A model generated the notes under the pieces. It was not told the origin of the DNA, ran no database searches, and was given only the letters and a program-made list of their open reading frames with translations. The translations under genes were made by a program, and so were the position numbers. From Streptomyces sp. SID13031 (GTDB lineage: Bacteria > Actinomycetota > Actinomycetes > Propionibacteriales > Kribbellaceae): a stretch of DNA of 64,000 nt. The stretch covers positions 310,001 through 374,000 of the forward strand of contig NZ_JAAGLV010000003.1 in the NCBI RefSeq assembly GCF_010548305.1, read 5' to 3'. Shown here piece after piece: positions 1 through 7,286 of the stretch (its first letter is position 1; each line of letters begins with the position of its first letter).

Positions 1-147
1 TGGAGAGTCCCGGCGGAGCGGCTGGCGCGGATGACGCTGGCGGTGACCGACGGGGTGACGCTCGGGTGGCTCGTCGATCGCGATACGGCGTCCGCAGTAC
101 AGACGCTGGAGACGTTCGCCGATCAGCTGCTGACGCTGGCGGTCTAG
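1..147 (+). CDS. TetR-family regulator, C-terminal end (partial)
   Basis: Only the last 48 codons are inside the window; the 5' part lies off the left edge. The visible peptide (ending ETFADQLLTLAV) contains TDGVTLGWLVD, a pattern common in the ligand-binding C-terminal helices of TetR-type repressors. The DNA-binding domain is not visible, so the family call rests on this tail alone. The stop codon overlaps the stop of the convergent zinc-peptidase gene by a few bases, leaving no room for a terminator between them. Confidence 0.5.
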   Translation, partial: WRVPAERLARMTLAVTDGVTLGWLVDRDTASAVQTLETFADQLLTLAV

Positions 148-1067
148 GCGACGACTGCCGGTTTGGCGGCGAAGGTGTTGCAGGCGGCGGGGTCGGCGGC
201 GTCGAAGCCGGCCCGGGACCAGCGGCTGTGGTTGGTCTTGCTGCCGTGGGTGCGTTGCGGGTTCCACTCGTCGCCGCGGTTGCGGACGGTCCACTTCCAC
301 TTGAGCAGCCAGGAACCGCGAGCGGGGAAGAACTTCTTGTCGCCGCCCAGGTAGACGCCGCTCAGGCAGGACGCCTGCAGTTCACGCCGGCGACTCTCCT
401 GCAACGCCAGGGCACTGTTGCTGAGGATCCCTTCCCGGGTGTGCGATGCCTGCAGGATGCCGACCATCGCCTGGACGTGATGCCCGTACTCGTGGGCGAT
501 CAGGAACGCCATCGTCGTCCGGGTCCACAGTGGGTCGTACGTCTTTTGGTTCTTCAGGTCGTAGTCGGCGCTCATGTAGATCGTGCCGTCGCAATAGACG
601 GCGGTGCTGGTCAGATCGCAGTACGTGTTGGCGGAGCGGCCCGCGTACACGACCAGCTTGGGCGCCCGGAACGGGAACCCGGCCTTGAGGATCACCGGCT
701 CCCAGGCCTTGTTGAGGCAGTCGAGGGTTTGGCTGTAGTACTGCTTGACTTTGGCCAGCGAGGTCGCCCGAGCCGTCGGCTCCTTGCAACGCGACGCAGG
801 GATGGGGCCGACCTTGTAGAGCCTGCTCTGCAGAACGGTACGATTCTCGGTCGCCATCGGCGCCACGGTGGCAGTCGGCCCGGACGGCTCCGGCACTCCG
901 GGGGGCGCGCTCGCTTCCGTACGACCAGTTGGCCCAGTAGTCGGAGTCCTGCCAGCGAGCCGACTCGGATCCTGATCAGCCAACCGCGCAGCAACCACCC
1001 CCGAAGCCGCAGCCAACACAAGCCCCAAGCAGATCACCACCACCCGCCCCCACCGCCGACTCCCCAT
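144..1067 (-). CDS. Membrane-anchored neutral zinc metallopeptidase (HEYGHH family)
   Basis: A 307-residue protein of the putative neutral zinc metallopeptidase group (Pfam Zn_peptidase-like). A hydrophobic segment near residues 8-28 acts as signal anchor, followed by a Pro/Thr-rich linker and an extracytoplasmic catalytic domain. HEYGHH (about residues 192-197) supplies two zinc ligands and the catalytic Glu; the downstream RRRELQASC probably supplies the third ligand (inference from the family). Paired cysteines flank the catalytic core. I start at the ATG at 1067; an upstream in-frame GTG at 1103 would add 12 residues ahead of the anchor. It is the fourth paralogue of three genes at 46.5-52.2 kb, but here it has no DUF2207 neighbour. 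Substrate unknown. Confidence 0.8.
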   Translation of the reverse strand: MGSRRWGRVVVICLGLVLAAASGVVAARLADQDPSRLAGRTPTTGPTGRTEASAPPGVPEPSGPTATVAPMATENRTVLQSRLYKVGPIPASRCKEPTARATSLAKVKQYYSQTLDCLNKAWEPVILKAGFPFRAPKLVVYAGRSANTYCDLTSTAVYCDGTIYMSADYDLKNQKTYDPLWTRTTMAFLIAHEYGHHVQAMVGILQASHTREGILSNSALALQESRRRELQASCLSGVYLGGDKKFFPARGSWLLKWKWTVRNRGDEWNPQRTHGSKTNHSRWSRAGFDAADPAACNTFAAKPAVVA

Positions 1068-1232
1068 CGCCAGACCATAGCCCGCCCACCCACCCCAAAC
1101 CACCCATCACAACAACCTCCCTCCCCTCAAGCGCAACTCCCCCACCCCGCTTTCCTTCCCTTGAGTGGCACTTCCACAGAGGGTCGCAACTTTTAGTGAC
1201 GAAGTCATGGCAGATCGATGCTGTGAGCCACT

Positions 1233-2363
1233 ATGGTGAATCGCACCATGGGCACACATGAGCGGCATCGGTTGACCGAAGTCATCAACGCCAGGGGAAC
1301 TTTCACACCGCTCGGGGTCTCCCGCAGCTCGGCCGGCGTGGCCGCCGCCGTCGCGGAGGCGCTCCCCGAGTTCTTCGTGATGGACGAGCTAGCCGACCGG
1401 GCCAGCGAGGCCCTCGCCCACGCGACCGGAGCTCAAGCCGGCACAGTCACCCACTGCACCTCAGCGGCGATCACACTGTCCGTCGCGGCCGCCATGGCCG
1501 GCACCAATCCCGAGCGGATCGCCGCGCTGCCCGATACCAGCGACATGCACAACCGCGTCGTACTACCAGCAGGCCACGTGGTCAGCTACGGCCAATCCAT
1601 CCTGCAAGCCGTCCGCCTTGCGGGCGCCAGCGTCACGATCGCAGGCGATGAAACCCGTTGCGGCATTGACGATCTGGACGATGAGCTCGCCGGAGCCGAC
1701 GTTGCCTGCCTACTCCTCGTCTCCTCGAGACTCGTCACCGGTGAGCCGCTCGACCTGACCGCCGCAGTACGGGCCGCGCACCGGCGAGGCGTCCCCGCGA
1801 TCATCGACGGAGCAGCGCAGTTCCCCCGGACCGCGGACCTGCTCGCGACGGGAGCGGACGCAGTACTGGTCAGCGCGCAGAAGTATCTGGCCGCACCGAC
1901 CGCCGGCCTGGTGGTCGGAACGCATCGGCTCGTACGGGCGGTTCGCGCGCAGGAGAAGGGAATCGGGCGCGCGATGAAGCCGACGAAGGAAGCGATCGTC
2001 GGCGTGCTCGCGGCACTCGAGGAGTGGCACGCGATGGACCGGGCCAAGTGGGAGGCCGACCAGGCCGCCAAGGTGACCGCGTTCGTCAGCGCGGCGAACG
2101 AGCTACCCGGGCTGACTGCCGAAGTACTGGTTGATCCCACTGGTCTGCCGTTGTCGCGGGCGCTGCTGAACGTCTCCGGCGGAATCGATGCCACAACCTT
2201 GGCCGGCGCCCTGGAGAACGGCATCCCGGCGATCTACGTCAGTACCGCGCAAAGCCTTGAAGGACAGCTCATCCTGGAGCTCGTCCCGCTCGATACCGAC
2301 GACCTGGAGATCATCCTGACCCGGCTGGCAATGGAGCTACAAGCAACAGACAAGGCCGACTGA
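1233..2363 (+). CDS. SelA-like PLP-dependent aminotransferase-fold enzyme
   Basis: A 376-residue fold-type I PLP enzyme resembling the SelA / D-glucosaminate-6-phosphate ammonia-lyase branch. The probable Schiff-base lysine is K217 in SAQKYL, and D192 in IIDGAAQ is the likely pyridine-nitrogen partner. The N-terminal ARGTFTPLGVSRSS matches the start of SelA-type proteins. There are no selenocysteine genes nearby, so real selenium transferase activity is unlikely; a lyase or racemase on an amino-acid or amino-sugar derivative is more plausible, substrate unknown. No clear ribosome-binding site precedes the ATG at 1233; an in-frame ATG lies at 1248. A strong hairpin follows the stop. Confidence 0.72.
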   Translation: MVNRTMGTHERHRLTEVINARGTFTPLGVSRSSAGVAAAVAEALPEFFVMDELADRASEALAHATGAQAGTVTHCTSAAITLSVAAAMAGTNPERIAALPDTSDMHNRVVLPAGHVVSYGQSILQAVRLAGASVTIAGDETRCGIDDLDDELAGADVACLLLVSSRLVTGEPLDLTAAVRAAHRRGVPAIIDGAAQFPRTADLLATGADAVLVSAQKYLAAPTAGLVVGTHRLVRAVRAQEKGIGRAMKPTKEAIVGVLAALEEWHAMDRAKWEADQAAKVTAFVSAANELPGLTAEVLVDPTGLPLSRALLNVSGGIDATTLAGALENGIPAIYVSTAQSLEGQLILELVPLDTDDLEIILTRLAMELQATDKAD

Positions 2364-2371
2364 CAACAAAA

Positions 2372-2400
2372 CCCCCGGTGACCATGACGGCCACCGGGGG
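2372..2400. terminator. Bidirectional intrinsic terminator
   Basis: A perfect 9-bp stem, CCCCCGGTG (2372-2380) with CACCGGGGG (2392-2400), lies between the convergent PLP-enzyme and helicase genes. It has an A-rich left flank (T-run on the minus strand) and could serve both genes. Confidence 0.8.
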
Positions 2401-2414
2401 CTTGTCTTGGAACA

Positions 2415-4457
2415 TCAGCGCTGGAAGGTCTTGCCACCCTCGTAGCGGTTGCCATCGGTACGGCGCGGGGCGCTGCTGGAGCGCTCCGGACGACGGCTGC
2501 CGCCGCTGCCACCGGTGCTGCTACTGCTGCTGCGGCCTTCGTAGCCGCCACGGCTGCCTTCGTAGCCACGGCCACCCGAAGAACGGCCGCCACCGCCGCC
2601 ACCGAACCGCTTGCCACCCTTGTTGAAGCCACCGCTACCGCGGGTCGGCTTCGGGGCGGGCAGCTTGACCGGGTAGCCCGACGGCTTGGTGCCACCGGTC
2701 AGCTCGGTCATCAGGCCGTCACCCGGACGGGCGCGGACCGGCTCGGCCTCGACACCGGCCGACTCGGCCATCCGCATCATGCCCCGACGCTGGTGCGGCA
2801 GGAGAAGCGTGACGACGGCACCCTTGCCACCGGCGCGCGCAGTACGGCCGGCGCGGTGCAGGTAGTCCTTGTGCTCGGCCGGCGGGTCAGCCTGGACGAC
2901 CAGGCCGACGTCGTCGACGTGGATACCGCGAGCCGCGACATCCGTGGCCACCAACACCGGTACCGAACCGTCCTTGAACTGGTCCAGGGTGCGGTTACGC
3001 GCGCCCTGGGTCAGGCCACCGTGCAGCGCCGCGGCCATCACGCCACGGTCGCGCAGCTGGGTGGCGACGCGGTCGGCGCCCAGCTTGGTGCGAACGAAGA
3101 CGATGGTGCGGCCGTCGCGGCTGGCCAGCTCGGCCGTCAGCGACTGCTTGTGGCCGGGCTCGATCACGAGCAGGTGGTGCTCCATCGTGGAGACCGTGGC
3201 CTGGCCGGACTCGGTCGAGTGCGTGACCGGGTCCTTCAGGTAGGTCTTCACGATCTTGTCGACGTCGTTGTCCAGCGTCGCCGAGAACAGCAGCCGCTGA
3301 CCGGAGGTCGGCGTCATGTCGAGCAGCGTGGTGACGGCGGGCATGAAGCCCATGTCGCACATGTGGTCGGCCTCGTCGAGGACGGCGATCTCGACCGCGC
3401 CCAGGTCGGCAGCGCCCTGCTCACACAGGTCGATCAACCGGCCGGGGGTGGCGATCAGCAGGTCGACGCCACGGCGCAGCGACTCGATCTGCTTCGGGTA
3501 GGGCAGCCCACCCGCGATCAGCTTGATGGTGACACCCATGACGTGGGCGAGCGGCTCGAGCGCGTCGTGCACCTGCATGGCGAGCTCACGGGTCGGCACC
3601 AGCACCATGCCACGCGGACGGCGCGACTCGGTGTGGCCACCGGCCAGCCGCATCAGCGTCGGCAGACCGAAGCCGAGCGTCTTGCCCGAACCGGTCTGAC
3701 CGCGACCGAGCACGTCCTTACCGGCCAGCGCGTCCGGGATGGTCGCTTCCTGGATCGGGAACGGCGCGGTGATGCCGTCCTTGGCCATCCGCTGAACCAG
3801 GCGCGGCGCGAGGCCGAGCGCGGCGAAGCCATTGCCCTCGGCAACCTCGCCGAGGTCCTCCATCGGGTCGAACTTCCGCTCGGGGCGGTCGTAGGCACGG
3901 TCGCCACGGTCGTAGCTGCGGGCCGGACGGTCGCGGTCGAAACCACGGCTGTCCCGATCGCCACGATCGAAGCTACGCGCCGGACGGTCGTCGCGGGCCG
4001 GACGGTCGAAACCGCGGCTGTCCCGGTCGTTGCTCCGGAAGGCCGGCTTGTCCGACGAGCCCTGGTAGCTGCTCTTCGGGTACGACGACGTGCTGCGGCT
4101 GTCTGTGCCACGGCTGTCGGTGCTGCGGTTCTGCGAGTACGGCGCGCGCTCCGGGCGGGAGCTGCTCGTGCTCGTGCGCTCCGCGGCGCGGTAACCCTTC
4201 ACCGGCGCGTCACGACGCTCGCCGCGGCTGCCGCGGTCGGAGTACTGGGAGGGGCCGCCGCGACGCTCGGGAGCGGGGGCAACCTTCTCCACCCGGGCTG
4301 AGCTGCGCTCGGTACCGGGGGTGTTCGGGGCGTCCAGCTCAGCGGCCATCCGCTCGCCGTACGACTGGGTCTGGAACTTCTTGTGCCGCGGCTTCTTCTG
4401 GCCATCGGCCTCGGAGCCTTCGGCGGGGACAAACTGGTCCTGGTGGTGCTGGGACAC
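2415..4457 (-). CDS. DEAD-box ATP-dependent RNA helicase with long disordered tails
   Basis: A 680-residue RNA helicase that unwinds structured RNA, probably in ribosome assembly or mRNA turnover. The core carries FPIQEATIP (Q motif), GQTGSGKT (motif I), PTRELA (Ia), TPGR (Ib), DEAD (II), SAT (III), VATDVAARGI (V) and HRAGRTAR (VI). The core starts near residue 205. The first ~200 residues are low-complexity and rich in Arg, Asp, Ser and Gly, with repeated units such as RDSRGFDR and RPARSFDRGDR. The C-terminus is a Gly/Arg/Ser tail (FGGGGGGRSSGGRGYEG). Such tails occur in RhlE/CsdA-like helicases and bind RNA. The gene has a long upstream region containing a perfect palindrome. Confidence 0.93.
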   Translation of the reverse strand: MSQHHQDQFVPAEGSEADGQKKPRHKKFQTQSYGERMAAELDAPNTPGTERSSARVEKVAPAPERRGGPSQYSDRGSRGERRDAPVKGYRAAERTSTSSSRPERAPYSQNRSTDSRGTDSRSTSSYPKSSYQGSSDKPAFRSNDRDSRGFDRPARDDRPARSFDRGDRDSRGFDRDRPARSYDRGDRAYDRPERKFDPMEDLGEVAEGNGFAALGLAPRLVQRMAKDGITAPFPIQEATIPDALAGKDVLGRGQTGSGKTLGFGLPTLMRLAGGHTESRRPRGMVLVPTRELAMQVHDALEPLAHVMGVTIKLIAGGLPYPKQIESLRRGVDLLIATPGRLIDLCEQGAADLGAVEIAVLDEADHMCDMGFMPAVTTLLDMTPTSGQRLLFSATLDNDVDKIVKTYLKDPVTHSTESGQATVSTMEHHLLVIEPGHKQSLTAELASRDGRTIVFVRTKLGADRVATQLRDRGVMAAALHGGLTQGARNRTLDQFKDGSVPVLVATDVAARGIHVDDVGLVVQADPPAEHKDYLHRAGRTARAGGKGAVVTLLLPHQRRGMMRMAESAGVEAEPVRARPGDGLMTELTGGTKPSGYPVKLPAPKPTRGSGGFNKGGKRFGGGGGGRSSGGRGYEGSRGGYEGRSSSSSTGGSGGSRRPERSSSAPRRTDGNRYEGGKTFQR

Positions 4458-4512
4458 GCAATCTCTCTCTCAACGTCACGGACTGATGCCGGATCGGACC
4501 CGCACGCGAGCG

Positions 4513-4533
4513 CCGGCCAAATAATTTGGCCGG
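4513..4533. promoter_or_regulatory. Perfect palindrome in the helicase leader
   Basis: CCGGCCAAA-TAA-TTTGGCCGG, a perfect 9-3-9 inverted repeat, lies 56-76 bases upstream of the helicase start codon. It could be an RNA hairpin in the leader or a repressor operator; nothing in the sequence decides between these. Confidence 0.6.
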
Positions 4534-4801
4534 ACTGAACCGTGCTGGGCAGGAGATAGGCATCGACCTGCGGGTGCTATCGCGGATTGCACCCATGTCG
4601 CCGGTGGTCCATCAGCGGGATGCTGAAACCGACGGGTCGGAGCGCCTGGGAAATGCTCTGGTGACGCGACTCGCGCACCGACGCCGAAAAGTATACCCCG
4701 AAACCAGCCCACCTCTTGACACGGCCGCCAGAACAGCCGTCGAGGCCGGCATCCACCCGCTCACCCAACGCCTGCGAAGACCCCCGTACGGGCCGCCCGA
4801 G

Positions 4802-4819
4802 CCTCAAGTGTCCTTCAGC
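4802..4819. promoter_or_regulatory. Candidate SoxR box
   Basis: CCTCAAGTGTCCTTCAGC matches the classic SoxR box CCTCAAGTTAACTTGAGG fully in the left half (8/8) and partly in the right half (5/8). It ends 28 bases before the soxR ATG, consistent with autoregulation. The imperfect right half keeps confidence low. Confidence 0.4.
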
Positions 4820-4847
4820 TCTTGTGTGGCCGATCTAGGGTGAAGGT

Positions 4848-5324
4848 ATGGCGGAGGACACCATTCCCAGCAAGGATCACTGGCTCGCTATCGGGGAGAT
4901 CGCACATCGTTCCGGTGTCGCCGCGTCGGCCTTGCGGTTCTACGAGGACCAGGGCCTGATCGCCTCCCGGCGGACCGCCGGGAACCAGCGGCAGTACCTG
5001 CGCAGCACCTTGCGGCGGATCGCCTTCGTCCAGGCCGCGCAACGCGTCGGCCTCGCACTGGCCGAGATCAAGTCCGCACTGGATTCGTTGCCCGGCGACC
5101 GGACCCCGACCCGCGCCGACTGGAGCCGGCTGTCGAAGACCTGGCGCAGCCGCCTCGACGAGCGGATCTCCGAACTCGAGCGACTCCGCGACGACCTCGA
5201 CGGCTGTATCGGCTGTGGCTGCCTGAGCCTGCAGCGCTGCAACCTCTACAACAAGGCCGACCGGCTGGCCGAGCGTGGACCGGGTGCCCGCATTCTGAAC
5301 GTCGGCATACCCGGCGAGTTATGA
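4848..5324 (+). CDS. soxR: Redox-sensitive MerR-family regulator SoxR
   Basis: A 158-residue MerR-type activator. The N-terminal winged helix (IGEIAHRSGVAASALRFYEDQGLI) is followed by a dimerisation helix and a cysteine cluster C120-X2-C123-X-C125-X5-C131. This is the exact SoxR pattern binding a [2Fe-2S] cluster oxidised by redox-cycling drugs. In actinomycetes SoxR responds to redox-active secondary metabolites rather than driving a SoxS regulon. The ATG at 4848 follows a GAAGG. No obvious SoxR target such as an oxidoreductase is adjacent; the next gene encodes snapalysin on the same strand. Confidence 0.95.
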   Translation: MAEDTIPSKDHWLAIGEIAHRSGVAASALRFYEDQGLIASRRTAGNQRQYLRSTLRRIAFVQAAQRVGLALAEIKSALDSLPGDRTPTRADWSRLSKTWRSRLDERISELERLRDDLDGCIGCGCLSLQRCNLYNKADRLAERGPGARILNVGIPGEL

Positions 5325-5371
5325 CTGACATACCGCCGGCATCGGTGAACGAGGGTTAACCCCTACCTTTT

Positions 5372-5416
5372 TCCCGATTTGGTGTGGATTTCCCGATCCC
5401 TTGGCAAGCTCCCGAT
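5372..5416. promoter_or_regulatory. Three TCCCGAT direct repeats at 19-bp period
   Basis: TCCCGAT occurs at 5372-5378, 5391-5397 and 5410-5416, each exactly 19 bp apart, in the short gap before the snapalysin gene. Regular spacing of about two helical turns suggests a multimeric regulator binding one face of the DNA. The protein is unknown. Confidence 0.5.
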
Positions 5417-5477
5417 CTGTAGCGATCAGTAATCCGCCGGTCGCTTTCCGCCACAGATCACGGAGTGAGGCCCTCCA

Positions 5478-6137
5478 ATGTCGCATCGCCGTATCCTGAC
5501 TTCCCTGGCCGGGCTGGCCGCAGCCGCCCTGGCCGTCCCTGCCTACGCCGCTGCTGCACCAGCCCCAGAGCCGGCCCAGGCAAGCCACGTTTCGACGTAC
5601 ACCGGCTCACCGCAGGACGAGGCCGCCACCAAGGCGTTCTACGACGCGGTGATGAAGTCGGCCCAGGCCAAGCAGGCCAAGGCCGGCAACAAGCTCGCCG
5701 CCGTCACCGTCACCTACGCGGTCGACGCCCCGACCTTCGCCTCCCAGATCTCCTCCAGTACGTCGATCTGGAACTCCTCGGTCAGCAACGTGACCCTGGT
5801 CGAAGGAAGCAACTACGACTTCTACTACACCGAGGGCAACGACTCGCGCGGCTCGTACGCGTCGACGGACGGCCACGGCAGCGGCTACATCTTCCTGGAC
5901 TACGCCCAGGCGCAGCAGTACGACCCGACCCGGATCACGGCCCACGAGACCGGCCACGTACTCGGCCTGCCGGACCATTACTCGGGCCCCTGCACCGAAC
6001 TGATGTCCGGCGGCGGCCCCGGCCCGTCCTGCACCAACCCCAACCCGGACGCCAACGAACGCGCCCAGGTCAACAACCTCTGGGCCAACGGCCTCACGAG
6101 CCTTGGCGAGAAGGCCGCGTTCCACACCTCCAAGTGA
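5478..6137 (+). CDS. Snapalysin-family (M7) secreted zinc protease
   Basis: A 219-residue secreted protease. It has a Sec signal peptide (cleavage near AYA-AAAP, residue 24), a short pro-region, and the snapalysin zinc motif [11 protein letters not shown] (H156, E157, H160, D166) followed by a small turn region with TELMSGG. M7 enzymes are the smallest metalloproteases known and are secreted by streptomycetes to degrade milk-type proteins. In Streptomyces they are usually controlled by a divergent LysR gene (snpR); none is present here, and instead a repeat array lies upstream. GGAG precedes the ATG at a proper distance. A strong terminator follows. Confidence 0.92.
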   Translation: MSHRRILTSLAGLAAAALAVPAYAAAAPAPEPAQASHVSTYTGSPQDEAATKAFYDAVMKSAQAKQAKAGNKLAAVTVTYAVDAPTFASQISSSTSIWNSSVSNVTLVEGSNYDFYYTEGNDSRGSYASTDGHGSGYIFLDYAQAQQYDPTRITAHETGHVLGLPDHYSGPCTELMSGGGPGPSCTNPNPDANERAQVNNLWANGLTSLGEKAAFHTSK

Positions 6138-6152
6138 GATAACCCCCAGAGC

Positions 6153-6196
6153 CTCCGGCTCGGATTCGCCCGGCAGGGGACGAATCCGGGCCGGAG
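6153..6196. terminator. Intrinsic terminator after snapalysin
   Basis: A 16-bp stem with a single wobble pair joins 6153-6168 (starting CTCCGGCTC) and 6181-6196 (ending GGCCGGAG) around a 12-base loop, just downstream of the snapalysin stop. Confidence 0.8.
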
Positions 6197-6285
6197 ATCT
6201 TTGCGTAGTACGAGTCACCGCTCGACTGGACGCGTCCTACGATGAGTCCGGTCGGCCTCCGGGCAGGGACGACGGAGGAGGTCGA

Positions 6286-7122
6286 ATGGAGATCGAGGCG
6301 GCGTTGGAGCGGCTCGGAGTCAGCGGACCGATGAGACCTGACCTGGCCAGTCTGCGGAAGCTGCATCACGCCTGGGCAACCGTCGTGCCTTACGAGAACC
6401 TCGACATCCAGCTGGGCCGGCCGCTGCCCCTGGCGCCCGAGGCGCTGGCCGACAAGATCATCAGCCGCCGCCGGGGTGGCTTCTGTTACGAGCTGAACCA
6501 CGCGTTCGCGCTGCTGCTGGGCGCCATCGGTTTCGAGGTCTCGATCATCGAGGGCGCGGTCGACCGGGAACTCCGCGGTGAGTCGGCTTGGCGTAATCAC
6601 ATGCCACTGCTGGTGACCGCCGACGGTGAACAGTGGCTCACCGACGTGGGCCTCATGGACGGCTTCCTGCTACCGATCCGGCTACGGCCCGGAGCACACG
6701 TCGAGGGTCGCATGACCTATTCCCTGGAATACCTCGACGACGAGGTGTGGCGCCTGCACCACCGGCCGGACGGCGCCTTCACCACCTGCGACCTACGTTC
6801 GCGGCCGCTGGCAATCGAGGACTTCACCGAGGCATGCGACTGGCGAGCCACCGCACCGGAGTCCATGTTCGTCCAGACCCTGCTGGTAGCTCGCACAGCC
6901 GTCGACGAGGCCGCGATCCTGCGCTCCCGCACCCTCACCCGCACCGGGCCGGCGATTCCCGGCGGCAAGCAACACCGAGTGCTCGCCGACGCCGACGAGT
7001 TCGCCGCAGTACTGGCCGAGGAATTCACCCTGCCACTGACCGACCTCGACGTCCCCGCACTCTGGGACCGCGCCCTTCACCAGCACGAGCAGTGGCTCGC
7101 CGATCGCTCCATCGGCAGCTGA
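6286..7122 (+). CDS. nat: Arylamine N-acetyltransferase
   Basis: A 278-residue cytosolic enzyme that moves acetyl from acetyl-CoA to arylamines, hydrazines or related amines. The catalytic triad is visible: C67 in RRGGFCYE, H105 in RNHMPLL and D120 in WLTDVGL, with the spacing of characterised NATs. The ATG at 6286 is chosen because AGGAGGT sits at the ideal distance and because homology starts there; an in-frame upstream ATG at 6103 would overlap the preceding gene. In actinomycetes NATs serve in xenobiotic detoxification, or as amide synthases closing ansamycin rings. No polyketide genes are nearby, so detoxification is likelier. Confidence 0.93.
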   Translation: MEIEAALERLGVSGPMRPDLASLRKLHHAWATVVPYENLDIQLGRPLPLAPEALADKIISRRRGGFCYELNHAFALLLGAIGFEVSIIEGAVDRELRGESAWRNHMPLLVTADGEQWLTDVGLMDGFLLPIRLRPGAHVEGRMTYSLEYLDDEVWRLHHRPDGAFTTCDLRSRPLAIEDFTEACDWRATAPESMFVQTLLVARTAVDEAAILRSRTLTRTGPAIPGGKQHRVLADADEFAAVLAEEFTLPLTDLDVPALWDRALHQHEQWLADRSIGS

Positions 7123-7249
7123 CCTGCGTCCTACCGAACCCGTGCGCCGCCTCGGCGATCGGCGCATAGAAGTCGGAAGTGGCATATGCTCTGGCGACGT
7201 TTCAGGTGAATTTCTCCTTATAGGTAAGCGATATACCCCTGTCGCCGAT

Positions 7250-7279
7250 TTGCGTCACCTGATCACGCTGCGTTAGAAT
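7250..7279 (+). promoter_or_regulatory. Promoter of the DUF222/HNH gene, probably leaderless
   Basis: TTGCGT (7250-7255), an 18-base spacer and TAGAAT (7274-7279). The -10 ends 7 bases before the ATG at 7287, so the transcript would start at or next to the start codon. This fits the absence of a ribosome-binding site. Confidence 0.55.
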
Positions 7280-7286
7280 CGAAGAC

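Larger units (their letters stand above)
4458..4847. other. Divergent intergenic region between the helicase and soxR
   Basis: 390 bases with no convincing gene. It holds the palindrome at 4513-4533, a TATACT -10-like hexamer readable on the minus strand near 4690 (which would give the helicase mRNA a leader of over 200 nt) and a candidate SoxR box at 4802-4819. Short open frames here have no recognisable homology and lack ribosome-binding sites. Confidence 0.5.
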
